Below, one piece after another: positions 44,788 to 52,847 of a DNA stretch of 64,000 bases. A program made the position numbers and the translations under genes. Location of the stretch: positions 4,092,001 to 4,156,000 of the forward strand of contig OZ245780.1 in assembly GCA_965227905.1 (NCBI GenBank), written 5' to 3'. Below the pieces are notes generated by a model that searched no databases, had not been told where the DNA came from, and saw only the letters and a list, made by a program, of their open reading frames with translations. The first letter of the stretch is position 1. Each line of letters begins with the position of its first letter. This stretch comes from CBDDHT01 sp965227905. GTDB lineage: Bacteria > Pseudomonadota > Alphaproteobacteria > Rhizobiales > Methyloligellaceae.

Positions 44788-46134
44788 CTAAGACTCCTTA
44801 AAGGCTCTGGCAAAGCTGTCGGTGATCGGTTTCATCAGATATTCGAAAAATGTCCGTTGCCCGGTCTGGACGAACACTTCAACCGGCATGCCCGGCGCTA
44901 TATCGAGATCTTTCACCCTGGCCAGCGCCTCTTCCTGCAGTTGAATGCGTGCGAGATAGTAGATCTCCCCCGGTTGCTTGCCCTCGATGGCATCGGCAGA
45001 CACATAGACGACTTTACCACTGACCGTCGGCGTTGTTCGCTGATTCAGCGCGATGAGCCTCATCTGCGCCTCTAAGCCAACACGCACCTGATCGATGTCG
45101 TCCGGACGCATCTGTGCCTCCACGATCAGCCGTTCGTCGGCTGGCAGCAATTCGAGAATGTCCTCGCCCGAGGCAACGACACCGCCCGTCGTATTTTGAT
45201 GCATCTTGACGATGATACCGCGCACCGGCGCTTTGATTTCGACACGCGTCAACACGTCACGGGCAGACTTGATGCGCTCCTCGATATCCCCAAGTGTACT
45301 CTTGGTCTCTCGGAACTTGGTCATGGATTCCTGACGACGCACCGATTTGAGGTGCACAACCTGGCTCTCCGATTCCGTAATTCGTTCCTTGGCGCGTCCG
45401 ATATCGGCTTCGAGCTTGCCCTTCTTCCCCGTGAGTTCGGCGTGCGCCCGCTTCAATGCCAGGAAACGAGAGCGCTTGGTAAGGCCTTTTTCCAGAAGTT
45501 TCTCATTGTCGTCGATTTCTTCCGTCAGCAGGTCGATTTGGGTTGCAACCGATGTTTTCTGGGCATCCAGTCCGCGGATTTCCTGGCGAATGGCGTCGAT
45601 CCGGTCCTGGATGACCTTGATCTCACTTCTGTGCTCATCGAGTCGGGCGGCGAACACCTCCTGCTGGGCATCCAGAATGGCCGCGATTTCAGCTTCAACT
45701 CCCTGTTCGGACAGCTCAGTATCGAAGGTGAATTTCTCTTTGCCTTGACGCTCCGCGTCGAGCCGGTCCGCGATCGCACGTTCCGTCGCGCGCTTCAGTT
45801 CGAGACGCTTCAACTCGGCCCGTGCCGATGTATCGTCGAGAATGACAAGCGGCGCACCCTTTTCGACCAATTCCCCTTCGGCCGCACGGATCTCTTTGAT
45901 AATGCCACCTTCAAGATGCTGGATCGTCTTGTTGGAGCCGGTCGCAATAAAACTGCCCCGCGCGACGGCGGCACTCGACAACTCGGCTGTCGATGCCCAA
46001 TAGGCGAATCCCATCACCCCGACCACGAATACAACCAGCCCCAGTAGTGCCGGACGCGTAATGCCGACAGGGACTTTGGCGTGCCATCTATCGAGATAGG
46101 CTTGCGAATCTATTCGCGCTTCCTCGTTGCTCAT
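44788..46134 (-). CDS. Type I secretion membrane-fusion (HlyD/PrtE) protein, second system
   Basis: 448 residues with one N-terminal anchor (ALLGLVVFVVGVMGFAYWAS), then GSFIATGSNKTIQHLEGGII as the lipoyl-like strand, long coiled-coil helices at about 95-290 and the returning strand APVRGIIVKMHQNTTGGVV. Normal length for PrtE. Its start overlaps the transporter stop (ATGA). No cargo gene or TolC gene accompanies it here. Confidence 0.93.
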   Translation of the reverse strand: MSNEEARIDSQAYLDRWHAKVPVGITRPALLGLVVFVVGVMGFAYWASTAELSSAAVARGSFIATGSNKTIQHLEGGIIKEIRAAEGELVEKGAPLVILDDTSARAELKRLELKRATERAIADRLDAERQGKEKFTFDTELSEQGVEAEIAAILDAQQEVFAARLDEHRSEIKVIQDRIDAIRQEIRGLDAQKTSVATQIDLLTEEIDDNEKLLEKGLTKRSRFLALKRAHAELTGKKGKLEADIGRAKERITESESQVVHLKSVRRQESMTKFRETKSTLGDIEERIKSARDVLTRVEIKAPVRGIIVKMHQNTTGGVVASGEDILELLPADERLIVEAQMRPDDIDQVRVGLEAQMRLIALNQRTTPTVSGKVVYVSADAIEGKQPGEIYYLARIQLQEEALARVKDLDIAPGMPVEVFVQTGQRTFFEYLMKPITDSFARAFKES

Positions 46135-47960
46135 GTGTCAGCTGCCGTGTCTTCCCGAGATTCGATTTGATCGGCTGGCCCTTCGTCCACCACCTGGCCC
46201 GGCTCTTCCTTGGCGCTTTTGACTTCCGGAGCGCCGTCCTTACGGCCGAGTACGACATTGCGCGGCCCATAGGCCTCAATCTTTCCATCCTTCATGACGA
46301 GGATCTTGTCGACAAACTCCAGCAATGTCGGACGCTGTGTGATCGTTACCGTCGTGACGCCGCGCTTCTTGGCCCGCATCAGCGTCTGCACAAGCGCCTG
46401 CTCGCCATCGCGGTCGAGATTTGCGTCCGGCTCGTCGAGGACAACCATTTTCGGCATACCGAAGAAAGCTCGCGCCAGTGCCACGCGCTGACGCTGGCCG
46501 CCGGAAAGCGGCGCACCACCCAATCGGATTTCCGTCTCATAGCCGCCGGGCAGACGCGTAATCAATTGATGGGCACCGGCGAACTGAGCCGCTTGCGTGA
46601 TCTCCTCGGAGCTCACGCCTTCTTTCAACCGCGCGATATTGTAAGCGACCGTTCCAGGAAAAAGCTCTACGTCCTGGGGCAGATATCCGACATACTTGCC
46701 GAACTCGGACCGATCCCAATGGTGGATGTCTGCCTGGTCCAAGCGCACGACACCTGCGCTGGGCGGCAAGGCGCCAACGAGAATGCGAGCGAGTGTCGAC
46801 TTGCCGGCGCCGGTCGGACCAACCACGGCAATCGAGTCGCCGGCACGGATACCGAATGTGATGCCTTTGATGAGCGGTTTCGCTGTATCGGGACTCGTAA
46901 ATACGAGTTTTTCGACAACAATCTCACCTGCCGGTTCGGGCAGCGACGTTGGCACCGTCTCGTCAATACCAAAGCCCACCAGATCCTTGATCCGGCGATA
47001 GGCCTGACGCGCCTGCACAAATGACCGCCATCCCTCGATCGTCCCCTCGATCGGCGCCAGTGCCCGGGAACCGATGATCGAGGCCGCAATCATCATTCCG
47101 CCCGTGATCTCGTTGTTGAGCGCCAGATAGGCTCCCCATCCAAGCACGGCAATCTGCAAGACCAGGCGGGCGAGTTTCGACAAGCCCGTCAGAATGGCAC
47201 TTCTGGCATTCGCCTTGGACTGCGCCTCAAGCCCGGCCGCACTGTCTCGGCCCCACGCATCCACACATTGTGGAAGCATGCCCATAGCCTGAATGACCTC
47301 GGCATTGCGCGTGTGGGCCTGAGCCGCAGCAAAGGCACTGAGACTGTGCGCACCGGCAACGCGCTGAGCGGCTGCAGTGGCAGCCTGATTGGCAAGAGCC
47401 AGCATCAGCAGAACGGCCGCCCCGACGGCGGTGATCAGACCGAGTTGTGGATGGATCAGAACAACGAACAGGATATAGACCGGCACCATGGGTAGATCGA
47501 CCATGAGCGGCACCACGGGACTGGCCACAAAGCCGCGTACTTGCGCCAGGTCCCGCAGTCCCTGCGTGTCCTCCGATGCGCCTTGTGCCGTTCTGCGGAT
47601 GGCCGCCGTCAGCAGAGGCCCGCCAAGACCGGTTTCGAGACGGCTGGCGACCCGCGCCAGAATCATGCGTCGGACGACCTCAAAGAGAGCCAGCGCCGCA
47701 ACGGCTGCGATCGCCAGATTGGTCAGGACGAGCAGCGTGTCCGTACTTCCCGACAACAGGACGCGATCCGAGAGCTGCATCAGATAGATCGGGATTGTCA
47801 GCATCAACAGGTTGATGGCGAGCGAGAAGAGGATAACGAGGAAGAAGGCCTTCCTGCTGGCTCCCAGGCCGCGCTCCATTAGCGTCCGCGTGCTCCGCCG
47901 CCGCTGGTCTGCGCGCTGTGTGGAAACCGCCCGTGTCTGTGTCCCTGCCTGCTTCGCCAT
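46131..47960 (-). CDS. Type I secretion ABC transporter (PrtD-like), second system
   Basis: 609 residues with the exporter membrane domain (LFSLAINLLMLTIPIYLMQL and on) and an ATPase: Walker A GPTGAGKST, signature LSGGQRQRVALARAFF, Walker B MVVLDEPDANLDRDG. No N-terminal peptidase. The C-terminus extends about 40 residues past the fold as an acidic tail. GGAG precedes the ATG at 47960. With the overlapping adaptor it forms a two-gene export unit flanked by two Crp/Fnr regulators. The RTX protein at 4.8-6.7 kb is a possible client. Confidence 0.94.
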   Translation of the reverse strand: MAKQAGTQTRAVSTQRADQRRRSTRTLMERGLGASRKAFFLVILFSLAINLLMLTIPIYLMQLSDRVLLSGSTDTLLVLTNLAIAAVAALALFEVVRRMILARVASRLETGLGGPLLTAAIRRTAQGASEDTQGLRDLAQVRGFVASPVVPLMVDLPMVPVYILFVVLIHPQLGLITAVGAAVLLMLALANQAATAAAQRVAGAHSLSAFAAAQAHTRNAEVIQAMGMLPQCVDAWGRDSAAGLEAQSKANARSAILTGLSKLARLVLQIAVLGWGAYLALNNEITGGMMIAASIIGSRALAPIEGTIEGWRSFVQARQAYRRIKDLVGFGIDETVPTSLPEPAGEIVVEKLVFTSPDTAKPLIKGITFGIRAGDSIAVVGPTGAGKSTLARILVGALPPSAGVVRLDQADIHHWDRSEFGKYVGYLPQDVELFPGTVAYNIARLKEGVSSEEITQAAQFAGAHQLITRLPGGYETEIRLGGAPLSGGQRQRVALARAFFGMPKMVVLDEPDANLDRDGEQALVQTLMRAKKRGVTTVTITQRPTLLEFVDKILVMKDGKIEAYGPRNVVLGRKDGAPEVKSAKEEPGQVVDEGPADQIESREDTAADT

Positions 47961-48017
47961 CGTTATGTGCTCCGCTCTGCAAGCCGGGTTTCCCCGATTA
48001 ATCGCCCTTGGCCGAGA

Positions 48018-48698
48018 TTAACTCAGATCTTCCGAGATGCGTTGATTGAGTTCGACCGGATCGCTCAGGACAAGCGCACCACGGTTTTGTTCGATAATAC
48101 CGGCCTTTTCCAGGGCCTTCAGTTCGCGGGATACCGATTCGCGGCTGCTGCCGATCCGATTGGCAAGATCCTTCTGGATCGGCGGTGGCGAAATGATCCG
48201 GTTTTCCGGATTATTGGGTCTTGGCCGCGCCATACGCAATAGCTCGGAATAAAGCCGCTGCTTGGCCGTCAGATAGGCATGCTCCGCAAGCTTCACGCTC
48301 AGACGGCGCACCCGCTCCACCAGGGTTTCCAAGACTTGCCGGCTCAGATCAGGTGTGTGTGTAACCACATCGACAAAGACCGATGCTGGCATGACAACAA
48401 GCTGGGAGCGTTGCAGCGCTGTGACGTGCGCTGAACGACCGTTGCCGTCGATCGCCGCCATTTCGCCGAAAAAATCGCCACCTTCGAGTTCGCAGAAGAT
48501 GAACTCCTTGTCGTTGGGAGTCTGGTAGAGCACCCGCAGACGGCCCGAAAGCAGAAACCACACGTCGGTGGTGGCATCGTCATAATCGATCACGAGGTCG
48601 GTAGCCTCGTAATTCCGCTTCTTGCAACGCATTTCGATCGCGCTGATACGATCTTGCGGCAAGCTTGAAAACAGCGCCATTTCTGCCAGTGACTGCAA
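48018..48698 (-). CDS. Crp/Fnr-family transcriptional regulator
   Basis: 226 residues. The cNMP-type barrel has FFGEMAAIDGNGRSAHVTAL, close to the cyclic nucleotide phosphate-binding cassette, so a cyclic nucleotide ligand is plausible. The winged-helix recognition segment is IQKDLANRIGSSRESVSREL. The start is TTG at 48698, chosen because AGGAGG lies five bases upstream. The gene ends 57 bases ahead of the second type I transporter gene on the same strand, suggesting local control of secretion. Confidence 0.9.
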   Translation of the reverse strand: MQSLAEMALFSSLPQDRISAIEMRCKKRNYEATDLVIDYDDATTDVWFLLSGRLRVLYQTPNDKEFIFCELEGGDFFGEMAAIDGNGRSAHVTALQRSQLVVMPASVFVDVVTHTPDLSRQVLETLVERVRRLSVKLAEHAYLTAKQRLYSELLRMARPRPNNPENRIISPPPIQKDLANRIGSSRESVSRELKALEKAGIIEQNRGALVLSDPVELNQRISEDLS

Positions 48699-48893
48699 AA
48701 TGCCTCCTCACGGGACCGTGAACGATCGGTGGTCTGATCGCCAGCCTATCCGAAGACCGCTGAAAGGCAAGGCATTGCGGAAAGCAGCCATGCGCTTGGA
48801 AGATTGCCAATCAGACGCATAGACATGGCCGGTCCGCCCGTCCTATACGGCGTGCGAAACAAGCCTGGAACCTCGTGAGGGAATGTGAGCGCC

Positions 48894-50534
48894 ATGGAAC
48901 CACTCGCCCAACCGATCGGCGAGATCAAACCGCACTATGATCTGGTCGTTATCGGATCTGGATATGGCGGGGGTGTCACTGCATCGCGCATGGCGCGTGC
49001 AGGCCTCAGCGTCTGCGTGCTTGAACGCGGCCGCGAGTTTCCCACTGGCAGTTTCCCCGACAGATTTCCGGACATTCGCCGCGAGTTGCGCGTGCGCGGC
49101 GGCAAAGTCGACATGGGCTCCGATACAAGCCTCTTCGACATCAGGATCGGCCAACATATCCACGTTTTGGTCGGCTGCGGCCTCGGCGGCGGTTCGCTGG
49201 TCAATGCCGGTGTCGCGCTGAGGCCCGATGACCGCGTTTTTGCGGATCCTGCCTGGCCGGAAGCCCTTTCCGGCGACGGTCTTCTCGACGAAGGCTTCGA
49301 CCGTGCCAACCGCATGCTGCGCCCGGCGTCCTACGCGGATGCCAAAAACCTGACCAAATACAAGGCGCTGGAGAATGCCTGCAAGCCGCTGAACGCGGGA
49401 CCGCAACCGGCAGAGGTCGTCGTCAGTTTTGACGAGACCGTGAACCCGGCCGGCATAGCGCAACCGGCTTGTACCCTGTGCGGCGATTGCTGCACCGGTT
49501 GCAATGTGGGCGCCAAGAACACGGTCGCAATGACATATCTGCCCGATGCCAGGCATCATGGAGCAGAAATGTTCACCGAGACGTCCGTACGCCATGTGGA
49601 GAAAACATCATCAGGTTGGCGCATCCATTATGCACCTGCCGGGAAAAAGGCAAACGGATCGGAGCCCGGATCAATCAGTGCGGACATGGTCATGCTGTCC
49701 GCCGGCACATTGGGCTCGACCGAGATCCTGCTGCGCTCGCGCGAGAACGGGCTGGCTGTATCGGATCGGTTGGGCGCTGGGTTTTCCGCCAATGGGGACA
49801 TTATTGCCTTCGGCTATGGCGCCAAAACGCCCGTCAATGCTATCGGTGTCGGTCATCCTGCAAAAGCGGAAATCGAAACCGTCGGCCCCTGCGTTGCCGG
49901 TCAGACGCGCATTAACGATCTGGAGGATCTGGACAAGAGCCTCTACATCCAGGAAGGCGTCATGCCGTCCGGCGTTGCACCTCTCCTCCCGGCACTCTTC
50001 GTGCCCGGCGGGCGAATCCTTGGTGCCGCGCAGAGCCTCATCAAAGGCGTCTACAACGGCCCCTTCCGCAATCTGCATACATTCTTCGTCGTATCACACG
50101 ACGATGCTGCCGGCCGGATGGAACTCGATAGCGATCGCCTTGCCATCGATTGGCCGGATGTTGCCGATCACCCGGTGTTTGAGCGGGTCGACAACGTTCT
50201 CGATACGGCCGTTACGTCAGCTGGCGGCAGCTATGTGAAACACCTCTTTGCCGCAACCTCTGCCGGCAAGAAACCGGCAACGGCACATCCGCTCGGAGGC
50301 TGCGGCATGGGCGAGAGCGCTGAGACCGGCGTTGTCGACCACAAGGGCCAGGTTTTCGACGGGACATCGGGCGAGGTTCACCGCGGTCTCTACGTGTCGG
50401 ATGGATCGGTGATGCCCCGCTCGCTCGGCGTCAATCCCTTGCTGACGATCACGAGCCTGACAGAGCGCGCCATGATCCATATGGCCCGCGACCTCAACCT
50501 CAATTTTGACGATGCGCCGATTACGGCCGAATAA
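48894..50534 (+). CDS. GMC oxidoreductase (cholesterol oxidase-like) with Cys cluster
   Basis: 546 residues. FAD-binding LVVIGSGYGGGVTASRMARA at the N-terminus, then GCGLGGGSLVNAGVALRPD. A cysteine-rich motif CTLCGDCCTGCNVGAKNT lies at about residue 195, typical of the ChoD-like branch of GMC enzymes, and could bind an iron-sulfur centre. The C-terminal HPLGGCGMGES and SDGSVMPRSLGVNPLLTITS complete the family. It would oxidise an alcohol, possibly a sterol or terpenoid. The ATG at 48894 is preferred; a GTG lies nine bases earlier. Confidence 0.9.
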   Translation: MEPLAQPIGEIKPHYDLVVIGSGYGGGVTASRMARAGLSVCVLERGREFPTGSFPDRFPDIRRELRVRGGKVDMGSDTSLFDIRIGQHIHVLVGCGLGGGSLVNAGVALRPDDRVFADPAWPEALSGDGLLDEGFDRANRMLRPASYADAKNLTKYKALENACKPLNAGPQPAEVVVSFDETVNPAGIAQPACTLCGDCCTGCNVGAKNTVAMTYLPDARHHGAEMFTETSVRHVEKTSSGWRIHYAPAGKKANGSEPGSISADMVMLSAGTLGSTEILLRSRENGLAVSDRLGAGFSANGDIIAFGYGAKTPVNAIGVGHPAKAEIETVGPCVAGQTRINDLEDLDKSLYIQEGVMPSGVAPLLPALFVPGGRILGAAQSLIKGVYNGPFRNLHTFFVVSHDDAAGRMELDSDRLAIDWPDVADHPVFERVDNVLDTAVTSAGGSYVKHLFAATSAGKKPATAHPLGGCGMGESAETGVVDHKGQVFDGTSGEVHRGLYVSDGSVMPRSLGVNPLLTITSLTERAMIHMARDLNLNFDDAPITAE

Positions 50535-50564
50535 CGGCTTGAACCTGCGCTGATCATTCTCTCG

Positions 50565-51329
50565 CTATTCGAATGCGATGACGGCCGAGCCCAACGGGCC
50601 AAAGTCGGCGCGGGCGACATCCCCAGGCTGCACCGGATCCAAGCCGGTGCATGTCCCCGTGGCGACGATATCTCCGGCCTTTAGGCTCACACGGCGCCTG
50701 GACTGAAAGTTCACCAGCCATTGCAGGACGTTGAGTGGATCGCCCAAAGCCCGGCTTCCCGTCCCACTTCCCCTAATGGCGTCATTGATCGTCATCGCGA
50801 CGCTATGCTCTCGCAAATCCTGTTCGCAGAATTTCGTCCAGTTCCCTGTGACCAGTGCAATGTTCACACCGCCGTCAGCCGTTGTCAGCAATCGTCCCTT
50901 TCCATCCAGTCCGCCCGAAAAGCGTGTCCCCACGACCTCGATGGCACCTGCGATACCGTCGATGGCGCCAGCAATCTCAGTCATCGCATAAGGTTCGGCA
51001 CGCCAAGGGAGATCCTGGCCGAAGCGAAAAGCAAACTCTCCTTCCACTGCCGGCATCTGTTCTGGAACGATCTCAATCTCCGCAGGGCTCTCGTGAACGA
51101 ATGGCGCCAAGAGAACACCGGCACCGGGCTCGTCCGTGCTAAGGAGCCGCTGGGCCTCTTTGCTCGTCGAGCCGACTTTGTAGCCACATCGGGGCAATCC
51201 ACTCAGCTCGACGATGGTCTCCTGCACCTCATAGGCCTCGGTCTTGGTCTTCGGCAGATCATCTCTCGCAGTGCTAATCGTGCGCCCGAAGCGTCGTGCA
51301 TCCCAAAGCTGCCTAGCTAAATCGTTCAA
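50565..51329 (-). CDS. MhpD-like 2-keto-4-pentenoate hydratase/FAH-fold protein
   Basis: 254 residues. GYKVGSTSKEAQRLLSTDEP and the metal-binding acidic cluster AVEGEFAFRFGQDLP match hydratases and decarboxylases of aromatic meta-cleavage pathways; GDIVATGTCTGLDPVQPGD closes the family. It adds water to a 2-hydroxy-dienoate. The start is TTG at 51329 with GGAGG six bases upstream; a TTG at 51341 is also in frame but lies too near. Convergent with the GMC gene. No other meta-cleavage gene is present in the window. Confidence 0.87.
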   Translation of the reverse strand: MNDLARQLWDARRFGRTISTARDDLPKTKTEAYEVQETIVELSGLPRCGYKVGSTSKEAQRLLSTDEPGAGVLLAPFVHESPAEIEIVPEQMPAVEGEFAFRFGQDLPWRAEPYAMTEIAGAIDGIAGAIEVVGTRFSGGLDGKGRLLTTADGGVNIALVTGNWTKFCEQDLREHSVAMTINDAIRGSGTGSRALGDPLNVLQWLVNFQSRRRVSLKAGDIVATGTCTGLDPVQPGDVARADFGPLGSAVIAFE

Positions 51330-51757
51330 TACACCCTCCAATCAACCTTCGTTTGTTTTCGGCATATTAGGACGCGGACTCTTTGGCTCCCAGCCACAAT
51401 CCGATTGCTACGCGATTAATCAAGCCAAGTGAGTTCTCCGGCTCCCTGTGAGCCAAAGCGTGAATGCAGCCCGAGCCACGCAGAACTGAATTAGTGGGCA
51501 GATTAAAGATCCCAACGTGCACTCCGGTCCTTCCATTGGTGTGTGCGGTCGAACTTCCGGGACGTCTGAGACTTTCGTCGCAACTCAATGGCGATCCAGC
51601 CCACAGCGGCGAGGTATTGATGCAGATCAAGGGTGCAGCCAGAGTTTCCTGACTAACTCCGCAAATCAGCCTCAGGGCTTTTTGGACATGTGTGCAAATC
51701 GCTTAAGCTCGGGATCTGGCGTCCGACCTGTCGGTTTGTCATACGGAGTGTGTTTCG
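51330..51757. other. Gene-free spacer upstream of exporter operon
   Basis: About 430 bases with only short, unconvincing frames. It separates the divergent hydratase gene and the exporter operon and must hold both promoters. I see no repeats, hairpin with T-run, or recognisable operator. Confidence 0.4.
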
Positions 51758-52768
51758 ATGAACATGCGAACATGGATTGTCGTAGTCGTCGCGATCGCCG
51801 CGGCAGCTGTCGGGGGCTACTTCTATTGGCAGGATCGACTCAACTCCCGGCTGCCCGAGGGTATCGCCTTCGGCAACGGAAGGATCGAAGCCGTTCAGGT
51901 CGATATTTCAACCAAGATCGCGGGCCGGGTCCAAGAGATCTACGCCAAGGAAGGTGACCTGGTTCAGCAGGATGAAAAAGTTGCGATCATAGACACGGCA
52001 CAACTCAAGGCGCAGCATTTGAAGGCGGAAGCCGACATCGCGAGTGCGGTAAGTCAAGTTGCCGCCGCGAATGCGACCATCGCACAGGCCAAGGCTCAGC
52101 TCGTACTGGCGGAGCAAGAACTCGACCGTGCCAGCCGTCTGGTCAAACAGGGGCATACGAGCAAGGAAACCTACGACACGCGCGTTAGCAATCGCGATGT
52201 TGCTGTTGCCAATCTCAAGGCCGCGGAAGCGATGCTCATCTCTCAGCAGCGCAGCGTGGATGCGGCGCGCGCAGTCGCGCAGGAGATCAAAACGCAGATC
52301 GACGACAGTCTGCTCGTGTCACCGACGATCGGACGCGTGCTCTATCGACTTGCGGAACCGGGAGAAGTCCTCGGCAGTGGCGGCAAGGTACTGACGCTCA
52401 TCAATCTCACAGATATCTATATGGAGTTTTTTCTGCCGTCTGCCCAGGCGCACCGCGTCTCGATCGGTGGTGAAGCGCGTATCAAGCTCGACATTTTCGA
52501 CTTCGCGATACCGGCGAAGGTGAGCTTCGTGTCGCCCGAGTCGCAGTTTACGCCAAAGCAGGTCGAGACCCCGAGTGAACGCGAGAAACTGATGTTTCGC
52601 GTAAAAGTCCGTGTGCCGCAAGAGTTGGTGCTCAAGCATATCGACGAGGTCAAGACCGGTGTTCGAGGTGTGGCTTACGTCCGCCTTACAGGCAATCCGA
52701 CTCCCGAATGGCCCGCTTTCCTGCAGAAGTTGCCGCCGGACGCTGCCCAGGCTGTGAGCACGAACTAG
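51758..52768 (+). CDS. yhiI: HlyD-family periplasmic adaptor (YhiI-like)
   Basis: 336 residues. N-terminal anchor TWIVVVVAIAAAAVGGYFYW, lipoyl half-motif GNGRIEAVQVDISTKIAGRV, coiled-coil hairpin at about 80-190 and the return strand IGRVLYRLAEPGEVLGSGGK. As the first gene before an RbbA-type fused ATPase and a YhhJ-type permease, it matches the E. coli yhiI-rbbA-yhhJ arrangement, where the proteins form an envelope exporter of unknown substrate. Confidence 0.85.
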   Translation: MNMRTWIVVVVAIAAAAVGGYFYWQDRLNSRLPEGIAFGNGRIEAVQVDISTKIAGRVQEIYAKEGDLVQQDEKVAIIDTAQLKAQHLKAEADIASAVSQVAAANATIAQAKAQLVLAEQELDRASRLVKQGHTSKETYDTRVSNRDVAVANLKAAEAMLISQQRSVDAARAVAQEIKTQIDDSLLVSPTIGRVLYRLAEPGEVLGSGGKVLTLINLTDIYMEFFLPSAQAHRVSIGGEARIKLDIFDFAIPAKVSFVSPESQFTPKQVETPSEREKLMFRVKVRVPQELVLKHIDEVKTGVRGVAYVRLTGNPTPEWPAFLQKLPPDAAQAVSTN

Positions 52769-52847
52769 AGCAACATAGAATCGATCAGCTTTTCTGCGCT
52801 TGCCCGATACGAATTAGCGCAGTCTGATCCAGAACCGGATACGAGGC

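Noticed and set aside
51367..51957. Small frames in the spacer before the exporter operon
   Set aside because: No ribosome sites, no similarity, overlapping in several frames.
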